5,927 bases of DNA from Bacillus_CJ salitolerans (GTDB lineage: Bacteria; Bacillota; Bacilli; Bacillales; SA4). The translations under genes and the position numbers were made by a program. Positions 1 to 5,106 of this stretch are shown in pieces. The notes under the pieces were generated by a model that was not told where the DNA came from, did not search any database, and worked only from the letters and a program-made list of their open reading frames with translations. Numbering within the stretch: the stretch's first letter is position 1; each line of letters begins with the position of its first letter. The DNA lies in assembly GCF_042680805.1 (NCBI RefSeq), contig NZ_JBHUEM010000030.1, positions 1 to 5,927 on the forward strand, read 5' to 3'.

Positions 1-104
1 TCTTCTTTAAAAGAAGAGTTTGTAGAGCCATTTGAGTATATAAAGAAACACGGAAAAGATCTTGACTCAGCTACCTATAAAGAATCGAAAGAGTTTGGTC
101 ATCA
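1..104. repeat. Terminal direct repeat, left copy
   Basis: Bases 1-104 are identical to 5824-5927. The segment codes for part of the lineage A pre-toxin (EEFVEPFEYIKKHGKDLDS and following), in the same reading frame at both ends. A related but clearly diverged copy begins at 1174. The identity can come from a truly circular molecule, a recent duplication, or an assembly-graph overlap caused by this repeat. Confidence 0.97.
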
Positions 105-666
105 ACTGACAAAAGCAATATTTACAATCGGAGCCGTCCTAACCGCTGGTGTTGGCTCAGCTGCCTTGTTGGCGAAGTTAGGTACAAAATTAGGCGGAAC
201 GCTTAAGGATATTGCAGATATTGGTAGTGAGAAAGTGTTGGATGATATAGGGAAGAGTATGGGTAATTTTAAAAAACTCTTTTCTCAATCAGCAGATGAA
301 GTAAATAAAAGCTTAAAAGCTCTGGGGTATACGGAAGCTCCTTACAAACCTAGTTCTGTTGTAGATACTATTGAATTAACAGAACAGACTCAATTTGTAA
401 GAGTATATGATGGAATTAGTTCAATGCAAGCTGGTGGCTGGGTAATGAAAGCAGAAGACATTGCAGGATTAACTCCTCAACAAATACAAAACAAATTTGC
501 TTTACCATCGACTCCAAAATATGTTACAGATGTTGTTTTTGAATCTGGTACTAAATTAAGAACAGGAACTGCTAATGGAATATTTGGTTTTGATGGAGGG
601 GGAACTCAATTTGATCTGATGGGACAATATATTGGTGATTTTGTAAATCCTAGATTATTGCCATAG
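1..666 (+). CDS. Lineage A polymorphic toxin tip 1 (partial, 5' end outside window)
   Basis: The frame is open from base 1 to the TAG at 664-666 (221 residues) and has no true start in the window; the TTG codons at 166 and 169 lie inside conserved pre-toxin sequence and have no ribosome binding site. Residues 1-85 are the lineage A pre-toxin region, with a hydrophobic Gly/Ala-rich stretch (AIFTIGAVLTAGVGSAALL, about residues 39-57) and ending in VLDDIGK. The last ~137 residues are a variable toxin tip with a VRVYDG strand, GLTPQQIQNKFALP, SGTKLRTGTANG and GGGTQFDL. I recall similar ALP...GTxLRTG...GGGxQ tips on CDI/Rhs-type toxins, but cannot name the family or activity. The immunity gene at 683 follows after 16 bp. 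If the contig ends are joined, this frame continues directly from the open frame at 5428-5927. Coding and toxin-tip nature are well supported; biochemical activity is unknown. Confidence 0.8.
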   Translation, partial: SSLKEEFVEPFEYIKKHGKDLDSATYKESKEFGHQLTKAIFTIGAVLTAGVGSAALLAKLGTKLGGTLKDIADIGSEKVLDDIGKSMGNFKKLFSQSADEVNKSLKALGYTEAPYKPSSVVDTIELTEQTQFVRVYDGISSMQAGGWVMKAEDIAGLTPQQIQNKFALPSTPKYVTDVVFESGTKLRTGTANGIFGFDGGGTQFDLMGQYIGDFVNPRLLP

Positions 667-682
667 AAGAGGTGAAACAAAC

Positions 683-1033
683 ATGAGTGAATGGATAATA
701 AATCAAAATAAGTTAATTGCAAATGGGTTTAAGGTTGAATTTGAGCATAAAATTGATAAAGCTGAATATGTAAGCAAAGTTTATTTAGTTTTACTTGAAA
801 TCCCAAAAGGCTCAAATGAGGTTGATAATTTATATGCAGTAAATGAAAATGGTGAAATACTTTGGAGAGTTCAAAGTGTGAAAGATGCATTTAATATACC
901 ACAAAATACACCGTATGTAGCCATGAGTATTATTGATTCAAAAACAGTTCAAGTGACTAGTTTTTTTGGCATGCGATATTTGGTAGAAATACTTAGTGGA
1001 AAACTTATAGATAAAGAATGTATTGGATGGTAA
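683..1033 (+). CDS. Probable immunity protein for toxin tip 1
   Basis: An intact 116-residue ORF with an ATG start and a strong Shine-Dalgarno (AGAGGTGA, 669-675 region) about 7 bp upstream. It begins 16 bp after the toxin stop, so the two are probably co-transcribed. There is no signal peptide or membrane segment, so a cytosolic protein is expected. The sequence is a small alpha/beta protein with an early Lys/Glu-rich part and a central VNENGEILWRV strand pair, followed by PYVAMSIID and GMRYLVEILSGKLID. This 'N-x-x-G-x-I-x-W ... G-x-x-Y ... G-K-L-I-D' pattern resembles small immunity proteins found next to polymorphic toxins, but I cannot assign a numbered family. The immunity role is inferred from position, size and pairing, not from a catalytic motif. 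Its intactness contrasts with the decay of neighbouring toxin copies. Confidence 0.72.
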   Translation: MSEWIINQNKLIANGFKVEFEHKIDKAEYVSKVYLVLLEIPKGSNEVDNLYAVNENGEILWRVQSVKDAFNIPQNTPYVAMSIIDSKTVQVTSFFGMRYLVEILSGKLIDKECIGW

Positions 1034-1121
1034 ACTATCCGTTACATAATCACAAAAGTTTTCTTTAAAGCTGCTTGTGTTATTCCAGAACCAACAGTAA
1101 GTCAAGTGAGTAATTAGTAGA

Positions 1122-1145
1122 GGTGACAGTTATTCAACTGTCACC
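1122..1145. repeat. Perfect 10-bp inverted repeat between cassettes
   Basis: The arms GGTGACAGTT (1122-1131) and AACTGTCACC (1136-1145) pair perfectly around the 4-base loop ATTC. The sequence after it (ATCTATCATTATTT) is only moderately T-rich, so it could act as a weak terminator for the immunity gene ending at 1033. GACAG/CTGTC arms are also reminiscent of REP-like palindromes in Firmicutes. It lies at the border between the tip 1 cassette and the next lineage A copy. The preceding 88 bp (1034-1121) hold no recognisable gene, only a short open stretch of about 20 codons ending at a TAG near 1116. Confidence 0.8.
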
Positions 1146-1161
1146 ATCTATCATTATTTAA

Positions 1162-1169
1162 AGACATGG
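1162..1169. repeat. Border motif half-site AGACATGG
   Basis: AGACATGG lies 4 bp before the point (about 1174) where homology to the lineage A pre-toxin begins. The same octamer sits at other module borders in this window (1884, 3278, 5083), so it probably marks a recombination or insertion junction. Confidence 0.5.
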
Positions 1170-1173
1170 ATAC

Positions 1174-1644
1174 AAAAGAAGAGTTTGTAGTGCCATTTGA
1201 GTATATAAAGAAACAAGGAAAAAATCTTGACTTAGCTACCTATAAAGAATCGAAAGAGTTTGGTCATCAACTGACAAAAGCAATATTTACATTCGGGGTC
1301 GTCATAACCGCAGGTGTTGGCGAAGTTAGGTACTAAATTAGGCGGAACGCTTAAGGATATTGCTGATATTGGTAGTGAGAATGTGTTGGATGATATAGGG
1401 AAGGGTAGTAGTGCTAAAGGTTTAATTGGTAAGGATTTCGAAGATTATCTTACCAAAGAACTAGGGGGGAAGGAAGTTTCAAAGTTGAAGGTCGTGATTT
1501 TGATAGAGGATTAGGTAATAGATGGTGGAGACAAAGTCGGGTAGATATTGGGATGATATTACTTCGACAGATAAAGGAATAGCCAAATTTAATTCTGATA
1601 TGGGTCAGAAAGACACGGGGACAGGTGCATTGTCTTCCACTTAG
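1174..1644 (+). pseudogene. Decayed lineage A toxin tip 2, PD-(D/E)XK-like nuclease
   Basis: The stretch 1174-1403 matches the pre-toxin at 9-255 at roughly 95% identity but lacks 17 bp, removed between two GTTGGC repeats (intact copies at 151-156 and 168-173), which shifts the frame. After the VLDDIGK border the tip differs: GLIGKDFEDYLTKELGG, then in a second frame GSFKVEGRDFDRGLGNRW, then in a third VETKSGRYWDD and ITSTDKGIAKFNSDMGQ. Adding one G at the G-run 1464-1469 and one G at 1524-1525 restores a single frame reading ELGGEGSF... and NRWVETKSG. The D...ExK arrangement is typical of restriction-endonuclease-fold toxin tips. The tip stops just after DMGQ, where the border motif at 1611 begins; from my recollection of the family about 40 C-terminal residues are missing, and no immunity gene follows. 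A fragment ORF at 1314-1514 is open but is only the middle part. It is a pseudogene unless the single-base losses are sequencing errors; even then it is truncated. Confidence 0.78.
1611..1636. repeat. Border motif, REP-like imperfect palindrome
   Basis: AGACACGG at 1611 and TGTCT at 1631-1635 form short inverted arms, and GGGGACA (1617-1623) can pair with TGTCTTC allowing G-T pairs. The motif interrupts the nuclease tip after DMGQ and is followed by TTAGTTGAATTATA, which also follows the copy at 3010. Resembles the short GGGGACAGG...TGTC palindromes scattered in many Firmicute genomes (recollection, not checked). Confidence 0.6.
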
Positions 1645-1665
1645 TTGAATTATATTTTTCAAATG

Positions 1666-1836
1666 GTTGAGACTTGCAGCGCATTTTCAATAAACTAGGA
1701 TTTAATGCAGGTGCAGAAGACGGAGCTTTTGGAGCAGATATGAAAGACGCCGTTCTGCTGTTTGAGCAGTTCATGGGAAAAGCTCAGACAGAGTTGACGA
1801 TAAAGGTTTATTTTATGAATAAAAAAAAATCTACAC
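1666..1836 (+). pseudogene. Broken peptidoglycan-binding domain copy 1
   Basis: This stretch is a degenerate copy of the PGB repeat that is open at about 3450-3630: shared GAGACTTGCAGCGCAT, then AAACTAGGATTTAATGCAGG, GCAGAAGACGGAGC and GTTCTGCTGTTTGAGCAG. It starts part-way into the domain with no start codon in context, and carries substitutions, a lost A in the run after ATGGG and other small changes, so the frame breaks near its end. Its open part reads RIFNKLGFNAGAEDGAFGAD, the typical PGB core (LNxLGFxxGxxDGxFGxxT). At the 3' side the homology to the open copy ends at CTACA and is replaced by the terminator hairpin at 1844. The same arrangement recurs at 3056-3270, so this is a duplicated, already degenerate unit and not a gene. 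Confidence 0.78.
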
Positions 1837-1843
1837 ATTATTT

Positions 1844-1876
1844 TCCATGTGGTAACAATCCACATGGATTTTTTGT
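1844..1876 (+). terminator. Rho-independent terminator
   Basis: A 9-bp stem TCCATGTGG/CCACATGGA (1844-1852 with 1860-1868) around a 7-base loop is followed directly by six T residues (1869-1874), and an A-run lies upstream. A near-identical hairpin at 3238-3270 follows the second broken PGB copy. It would stop transcription reaching the lineage B cassette from upstream. The GTG at 1849 that opens the downstream frame lies inside this hairpin and is not a credible start. Confidence 0.85.
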
Positions 1877-1883
1877 ATAAAAT

Positions 1884-1893
1884 AGACATGGGG
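1884..1893. repeat. Border motif half-site AGACATGGGG
   Basis: AGACATGGGG follows the terminator exactly as at 3278, but here the motif is cut and fused directly to the lineage B pre-toxin at 1894 (AAACTAGCAGAC). The fusion marks a clear recombination or deletion junction. Confidence 0.6.
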
Positions 1894-2462
1894 AAACTAG
1901 CAGACGTTGTACAATCCGAAGAATCTACATGGGATAAAGTATCAGATGCCCTAGTAAAAATGGGATTCGATTTTATCATAGGGGACGATATTAAGACTAT
2001 ATTAGATGAAGATGCTAGTACTCTAGATAGGGTGATTGCTGGTCTTAATTTTATCCCGGGCGGAAAAGTAGTATATGCTGGATTTAAACTAGCGAAGGTT
2101 GGAAATAAAATAGGTTTGAATTTGCAGTTTTTTGGTAAGATTACTGGTGATTTTGTTGATATAGATATTAATACCGTCATAATAACTGCCATTGCCCCTA
2201 AAAAGGTGGAGAGACTGTAGTTGGTCATGCTTTACAAAAACATGCAGGTAGAAATCCAGAAATTTGGGGAGGAATTAAAGGCGGTCCTGACCAAATTAAT
2301 CAAACCGCATTAAAACACCTAACAGAAATATTGGAGGGAACTGGGGGATTCGTTAAAGTTAAAAATCCAAACGGTATAGAATTTTTAGAAAAAAAGCTAC
2401 CAGATGGTCGAGGTGTACGTTTAAATCTAGATGGACAATTTAAAGGTTTTATTGACCAATAA
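1894..2462 (+). pseudogene. Frameshifted lineage B toxin tip 1, small RNase-like module
   Basis: The first frame (open 1849-2220) holds the PT-TG-like pre-toxin KLADVVQSEESTWDKVSDAL, DFIIGDDIKTILDEDASTLD, RVIAGL and PGGK, ending at LNLQFFG. After that the tip begins (KITGDFVDIDINTVIITAIA PKK) and stops at a TAG at 2218. The continuation lies one frame away from about 2205 to the TAA at 2460: GGETVVGHALQKHAGRNPEI, then ALKHLTEIL, FLEKKLPDGRGVRLNLDG and FKGFIDQ. Inserting one G in AAAAAGGTGG (2200-2209) restores APKKGGETVVGHALQKHAGR. Tips with GHALxKHAGR and PDGRGxRLNxDG are, as I recall, common on CDI/Rhs/LXG toxins and probably RNases of the BECR type; the fold is inference. There is no start codon or N-terminal export region: the copy begins mid-gene next to a border motif. 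The intact immunity gene follows after 15 bp. The lost G could be a sequencing error. Confidence 0.78.
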
Positions 2463-2477
2463 TAAGGGTGAGAGAAA

Positions 2478-2975
2478 ATGGAAAAATTAGAGATTGTATT
2501 GTGTGATTTTAATAAAAAGGATTTAAATACATTTATTAACGAAGAACTTAAGCTAACTAAATCAAAAGTTAAGTCATCACATTTTTATAATAATATTACA
2601 AGGGAAGATATGGAATTTTCTCAAGTAAGAAACATAGAATGGATATTAACACCCAAAGGAACAGGAAATATTCTTTTAGATGACTTACAGATAGGTATAA
2701 AACTAAAGAACGTAATAATTGTTTTATCGTTTGATGAACAATATGGTGATATTGTAATTAATTTTCCAGAAGATGGAGTATTAGAGGGTGATAGAGAAAA
2801 TAACAAGGTCCAATTGATAAAACTAGTGAATTATTTAGTTGATATTAAAAAAAATTATGATGTACAAAAGATTATCATTGGTTACGAACCTGTATTTGAT
2901 GAGGATACTTTGTTAATTGAAATAAATAATAAAGAAGTAAATTATGACAAAAAGATAGAAAAACTACTTTCATAA
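2478..2975 (+). CDS. Probable immunity protein for lineage B toxin tip 1
   Basis: Intact 165-residue ORF, ATG start with Shine-Dalgarno AGGGTGAG (about 2465-2472), 15 bp after the double TAA stop of the toxin frame. It has no signal peptide or membrane span, so it is probably cytosolic. Visible features: an acidic, Lys-rich N-terminal part (LCDFNKKDLNTFINEELKLT), IEWILTPKGTGNILLDDLQI, two hydrophobic beta strands (NVIIVLSFD, DIVINFPEDG), and a C-terminal KIIIGYEPVFDEDTLLIEI. I do not recognise the family. The immunity role rests on position directly behind a toxin tip, tight spacing and size. It stays open although its toxin partner is frameshifted, so it could protect against an incoming or parental toxin with the same tip. 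Confidence 0.7.
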   Translation: MEKLEIVLCDFNKKDLNTFINEELKLTKSKVKSSHFYNNITREDMEFSQVRNIEWILTPKGTGNILLDDLQIGIKLKNVIIVLSFDEQYGDIVINFPEDGVLEGDRENNKVQLIKLVNYLVDIKKNYDVQKIIIGYEPVFDEDTLLIEINNKEVNYDKKIEKLLS

Positions 2976-3009
2976 GGAAAAATATTGAGACAGGTGAACT
3001 GTAATGAAA

Positions 3010-3030
3010 GGGGACTGATACATTGTCTTT
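3010..3030. repeat. Degenerate border motif
   Basis: GGGGACTGATACATTGTCTT is a diverged copy of the motif at 1617-1636 and, like it, is followed by TTAGTTGAATTATA and then a broken PGB copy. It lies 34 bp behind the immunity gene ending at 2975, at the border of the cassette. Confidence 0.55.
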
Positions 3031-3055
3031 TTATTAGTTGAATTATAATTTATAA

Positions 3056-3231
3056 CTGTTCGAGACTTACCTGGATCCTCAACAAACTAGGATATAATGC
3101 AGGTGCAGAAGACGGAGTTTTTGGATCGAAGACCGAAAAACGCCATTCAGCTGTTTGAACAGTTCATGGGAATAAGCTCAGACGGGGTTGTTGATAATGG
3201 TTTATTTTATGAATTAACAAATAAGCTACAC
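3056..3231 (+). pseudogene. Broken peptidoglycan-binding domain copy 2
   Basis: This stretch aligns with the open PGB repeat at about 3450-3630: CTGTTCGAGACTT, CCTCAACAAACTAGGATATAATGCAGG, GCAGAAGACGGAG and CAGTTCATGGGAATAAGCTC, continuing through GTTTATTTTATGAATTAACA. An extra C (AAGACCGAAAAACGCC against AAGACGAAAAACGCC) and other changes break the frame, and there is no start. It ends at AAGCTACA and is replaced by the terminator at 3238, exactly as copy 1 is. Copies 1 and 2 share flanks that the open copy lacks, so one was probably duplicated from the other after decay had begun. Confidence 0.78.
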
Positions 3232-3237
3232 ATTATT

Positions 3238-3270
3238 TCCATGTGGTAAAAATCCACATGGATTTTTTGT
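3238..3270 (+). terminator. Rho-independent terminator, second copy
   Basis: Stem TCCATGTGG/CCACATGGA (3238-3246 with 3254-3262), loop TAAAAAT, followed by six T residues at 3263-3268. It is the counterpart of 1844-1876; only the loop differs. It probably ends transcription from the immunity gene at 2478-2975 and isolates the next cassette. Confidence 0.85.
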
Positions 3271-3277
3271 TTAAAAT

Positions 3278-3304
3278 AGACATGGGGACAGGTACATTGT
3301 CTCC
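3278..3304. repeat. Border motif, best-preserved copy
   Basis: AGACATGG (3278-3285) and TGTCT (3298-3302) frame the motif, and GGGGACA (3284-3290) pairs with TGTCTCC (3298-3304) with one G-T pair around the loop GGTACAT. Homology to the PGB coding sequence begins directly after it (about 3303), so the palindrome lies exactly at the fusion point. Confidence 0.65.
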
Positions 3305-3372
3305 AGCATTTCCAAGAATCGAATAGCCTTTCCATCGATGGAGTTGCCGGGCAACAAACGTATCGAAAGCTC

Positions 3373-4461
3373 ATGGAGCTAAAGTCAAAAAGCTACAATT
3401 ACCCGATAACATGGAAGGGCGAAACGTTAAAAGAAGGTGACAATGGTCAGGCTGTTCGAGACTTGCAGCGCATCCTCAACAAACTAGGATTTAATGCAGG
3501 TGCAGAAGACGGAGCCTTTGGAGCAAAGACGAAAAACGCCGTTCTGCTGTTTGAGCAGTTCATGGGAAAAAGCTCAGACGGAGTTGCTGATAAAGGGCTA
3601 TTTTATGAATTAACTAGTAAGCTACATAGACAAACCCAGCTCAGCGGCCAATGNNNNNNNNNNNNNNNNNNNNNNNNNNNNNNNNNNNNNNNNNNNNNNN
3701 NNNNNNNNNNNNNNNNNNNNNNNNNNNNNNNNNNNNNNNNNNNNNNNNNNNNNNNNNNNNNNNNNNNNNNNNNNNNNNNNNNNNNNNNNNNNNNNNNNNN
3801 NNNNNNNNNNNNNNNNNNNNNNNNNNNNNNNNNNNNNNNNTCACCAGACGGAATAGCGGGAAGCAAAATTAGAGAAAAACTTCAAGCCACAAAGGAGTAT
3901 AATAAACTAGCAGACATTGTACAATCCGAAGAATCTACATGGGATAAAGTATCAGATGCCCTAGTAAAAATGGGTAAAATGGGATTCGATTTTATCATCG
4001 GGGACGATATTAAGACTCTATTAGATGAAGATGCTAGTACACTAGATAGGGTGATTGCTGGTCTTGGATTGACACCAGGTGGTAAATTAGTTAATACAGG
4101 GTTAAAGCTAGCTAAGATGGGGAATAAGGTAGTTTTGGATTTGCAGTTTTTTTCTAAAGGAAAGATTAATCTCTCAAGTAGAGATGAGTTATTAGATTCA
4201 GTTTCGAATCAAAAATTGAAAAATGCTATTGACCAAATGTATCGACCAGATGCCAAAATCGGTAACGGTAGCTTGGCAGATGCTGTTAGACATGAGCTCA
4301 AAACAGGTGAGTTGGTTGGTGGGAAGTCGCATATTCAGAAAGCAAATGAGCGAATTAAAAATCTAGAAAACATAATTAAAAAACAAGACTTAAATGATAA
4401 TGATTTAGAATTAGCATTTGAATTATTAAATGATTTGAAAAATGCATTAAATGGAAAATAG
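3373..4461 (+). CDS. Lineage B polymorphic toxin tip 2 with PGB repeats (5'-truncated, contains gap)
   Basis: The first ATG is at 3373, but coding similarity begins upstream at about 3303 (HFQESNSLSIDGVAGQQTYR, the end of a first PGB domain) and this ATG has no good ribosome binding site, so the gene is 5'-truncated. A second PGB domain follows (LKEGDNGQAVRDLQRILNKL, AGAEDGAFGAKTKNAVLLFE, about residues 15-85). An unsequenced gap covers residues ~94-156; SPDGIAGSKIREKL after it is the end of a third PGB domain. Next comes the PT-TG-like pre-toxin (FDFIIGDDIKTLLDEDASTL, VIAGLGLTPGGK) up to DLQFF, then a ~100-residue tip: LKNAIDQMYRPDAKIGNGSL, ADAVRHELKTGELVGGKSHI, and a helical end IKNLENIIKKQ...LLNDLKNALNGK. 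I recall this RPGAxxGDGGxADA-type tip from many Rhs/CDI/LXG toxins, but its activity is not known to me. It carries an in-frame 9-bp duplication (KMGKMG) absent from the 1894 copy. Without an N-terminal export region it is probably silent unless recombined. Confidence 0.75.
   Translation: MELKSKSYNYPITWKGETLKEGDNGQAVRDLQRILNKLGFNAGAEDGAFGAKTKNAVLLFEQFMGKSSDGVADKGLFYELTSKLHRQTQLSGQXXXXXXXXXXXXXXXXXXXXXXXXXXXXXXXXXXXXXXXXXXXXXXXXXXXXXXXXXXXXXXXSPDGIAGSKIREKLQATKEYNKLADIVQSEESTWDKVSDALVKMGKMGFDFIIGDDIKTLLDEDASTLDRVIAGLGLTPGGKLVNTGLKLAKMGNKVVLDLQFFSKGKINLSSRDELLDSVSNQKLKNAIDQMYRPDAKIGNGSLADAVRHELKTGELVGGKSHIQKANERIKNLENIIKKQDLNDNDLELAFELLNDLKNALNGK
3654..3840. other. Assembly gap (187 N)
   Basis: A run of N inside the PGB region of the toxin gene. 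The flanks (LHRQTQLSGQ before, SPDGIAG after) and the size (~62 codons) fit one missing PGB repeat. The frame on both sides agrees only if the gap length is right modulo 3. Repeats in this array are the likely cause of the break. Confidence 0.97.
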
Positions 4462-4471
4462 GTGATAAAAA

Positions 4472-4837
4472 ATGGAGTATGATACATTGGTTATAGAAAT
4501 GCTAAAAGCGTTTCCTGAATTAAGGGAATTATATGAGGAAGAATTAGAAGATTGGGATGGAGAAGACCCAGGACCGCATAATATTTTTGGAGAGATATTT
4601 AATCCCTATCTAATTAGACAATTAAAAGAAGATAAGAATGAGAAGTTAAAACTGATATTCAAATTCTTAGAGGAAATGGCAATTTCTCAAAATGAATTTG
4701 TTCAAGAAGTATTAGTTTGTACCGTTTTGGAATATTTAGGAGATGATAAATTACTATTATGTAGAGCACATGATTATATGGAGTACAATACAAAGAAGCT
4801 CAGTGATGAAATAGAAAGAGGTCTCGGAAGAAAATAA
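4472..4837 (+). CDS. Immunity protein for lineage B toxin tip 2, DUF7674-like
   Basis: Intact 121-residue ORF with ATG start. Its ribosome binding site AGGTGAT overlaps the toxin's TAG stop (4459-4461) and the ATG lies 10 bp after it, so translation is probably coupled. The protein is small, acidic, mostly helical and lacks signal or membrane segments. The pattern FPELRELYEEE, FGEIFNPYLIRQL, LIFKFLEEMA, EVLVCTVLEYLGDD and a C-terminal SDEIERGLGR fits, from memory, the DUF7674 family of small proteins often found behind polymorphic toxins. It should bind and neutralise the RPDAKIGNG-type tip encoded directly upstream. Pairing and family are inferred from sequence pattern and position; the mechanism is unknown. 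Confidence 0.78.
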   Translation: MEYDTLVIEMLKAFPELRELYEEELEDWDGEDPGPHNIFGEIFNPYLIRQLKEDKNEKLKLIFKFLEEMAISQNEFVQEVLVCTVLEYLGDDKLLLCRAHDYMEYNTKKLSDEIERGLGRK

Positions 4838-4888
4838 TTATACATTCCCTTATGAAGGTTCATCATTGTGTTTTTTTTCGGGACTAAT

Positions 4889-4911
4889 AGACATAGTTTC
4901 ATGTACAATGT
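4889..4911. repeat. Strongly degenerate border motif
   Basis: AGACATAG (4889-4896) followed by GTACAATGT (4903-4911) resembles the copy at 5083-5106 (AGACATGG ... GTACAATGTCT). It lies between the immunity gene ending at 4837 and the lineage A fragment at 4940. Weak on its own; the position supports it. Confidence 0.35.
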
Positions 4912-4939
4912 ATATATATTATATGAGTTCTAAGCCTTT

Positions 4940-5039
4940 ATATAAAGAATCTAATCTAAAGAGTTTGGGCATCAAATAACACAAGCAATATTAACAATCG
5001 GGACAGTGATAACCGCTGGTGTTGGATGATGTAGGGAAG
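4940..5039 (+). pseudogene. Lineage A pre-toxin fragment with internal deletion
   Basis: TATAAAGAATC, AAAGAGTTTGGGCATCAA, ACAAGCAATATTAACAATCG and AACCGCTGGTGTTGG follow the pre-toxin of 70-155, and GTTGGATGATGTAGGGAAG then follows 235-255. The 86 bp between the two GTGTTGG repeats (149-155 and 235-241 in the first copy) are missing. A tandem AATCT insertion and a stop further break the frame. After the GGGAAG border (5039) the sequence differs from the other copies (GAAATGCTTTTTCTAG...), and it is cut by a border motif 43 bp later, so only a trace of a third tip could remain. Non-functional. Confidence 0.75.
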
Positions 5040-5082
5040 GGAAATGCTTTTTCTAGAAGCATGGAGGTCGATAGACAGTGAA

Positions 5083-5106
5083 AGACATGGGATAGGTACA
5101 ATGTCT
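5083..5106. repeat. Border motif with perfect 6-bp arms
   Basis: AGACAT (5083-5088) and ATGTCT (5101-5106) are perfect inverted arms around GGGATAGGTACA. It ends the lineage A fragment at 4940-5039. Confidence 0.6.

Noticed and set aside
1674..1880. A 68-residue ORF over the broken PGB copy
   Set aside because: It is the surviving middle of a PGB domain followed by out-of-frame and terminator sequence; no start context.
1450..2228. Reverse-strand open frames over the decayed cassettes (1450-1662, 1589-1774, 1695-2228) and elsewhere (2621-2806, 4991-5188)
   Set aside because: They lie opposite recognisable toxin, PGB, pre-toxin or immunity sequence or in repeat-derived DNA, have no ribosome binding sites and their translations show no domain.
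3023..3049. Promoter-like TTGTCT ... TATAAT inside the composite repeat (similar at 1630-1656)
   Set aside because: Spacing is only 15 bp, the -35 match is poor, and no gene with a start follows closely.
3603..3872. Open frames across the N gap (3603-3866, 3641-3844, 3651-3872)
   Set aside because: They exist only because N codons are read as open; the flanking codons do not support them.
4848..4878. Possible terminator behind the DUF7674-like gene
   Set aside because: There is a run of eight T at 4871-4878, but the only stems before it (CCTT/AAGG or ATGA/TCAT) are about 4 bp and not next to the T-run. Too weak to list as a feature.
1611..5106. CRISPR array from the regularly recurring short motif
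   Set aside because: Copies are diverged, spacing is irregular and module-sized, and what lies between them is gene fragments, not spacers.
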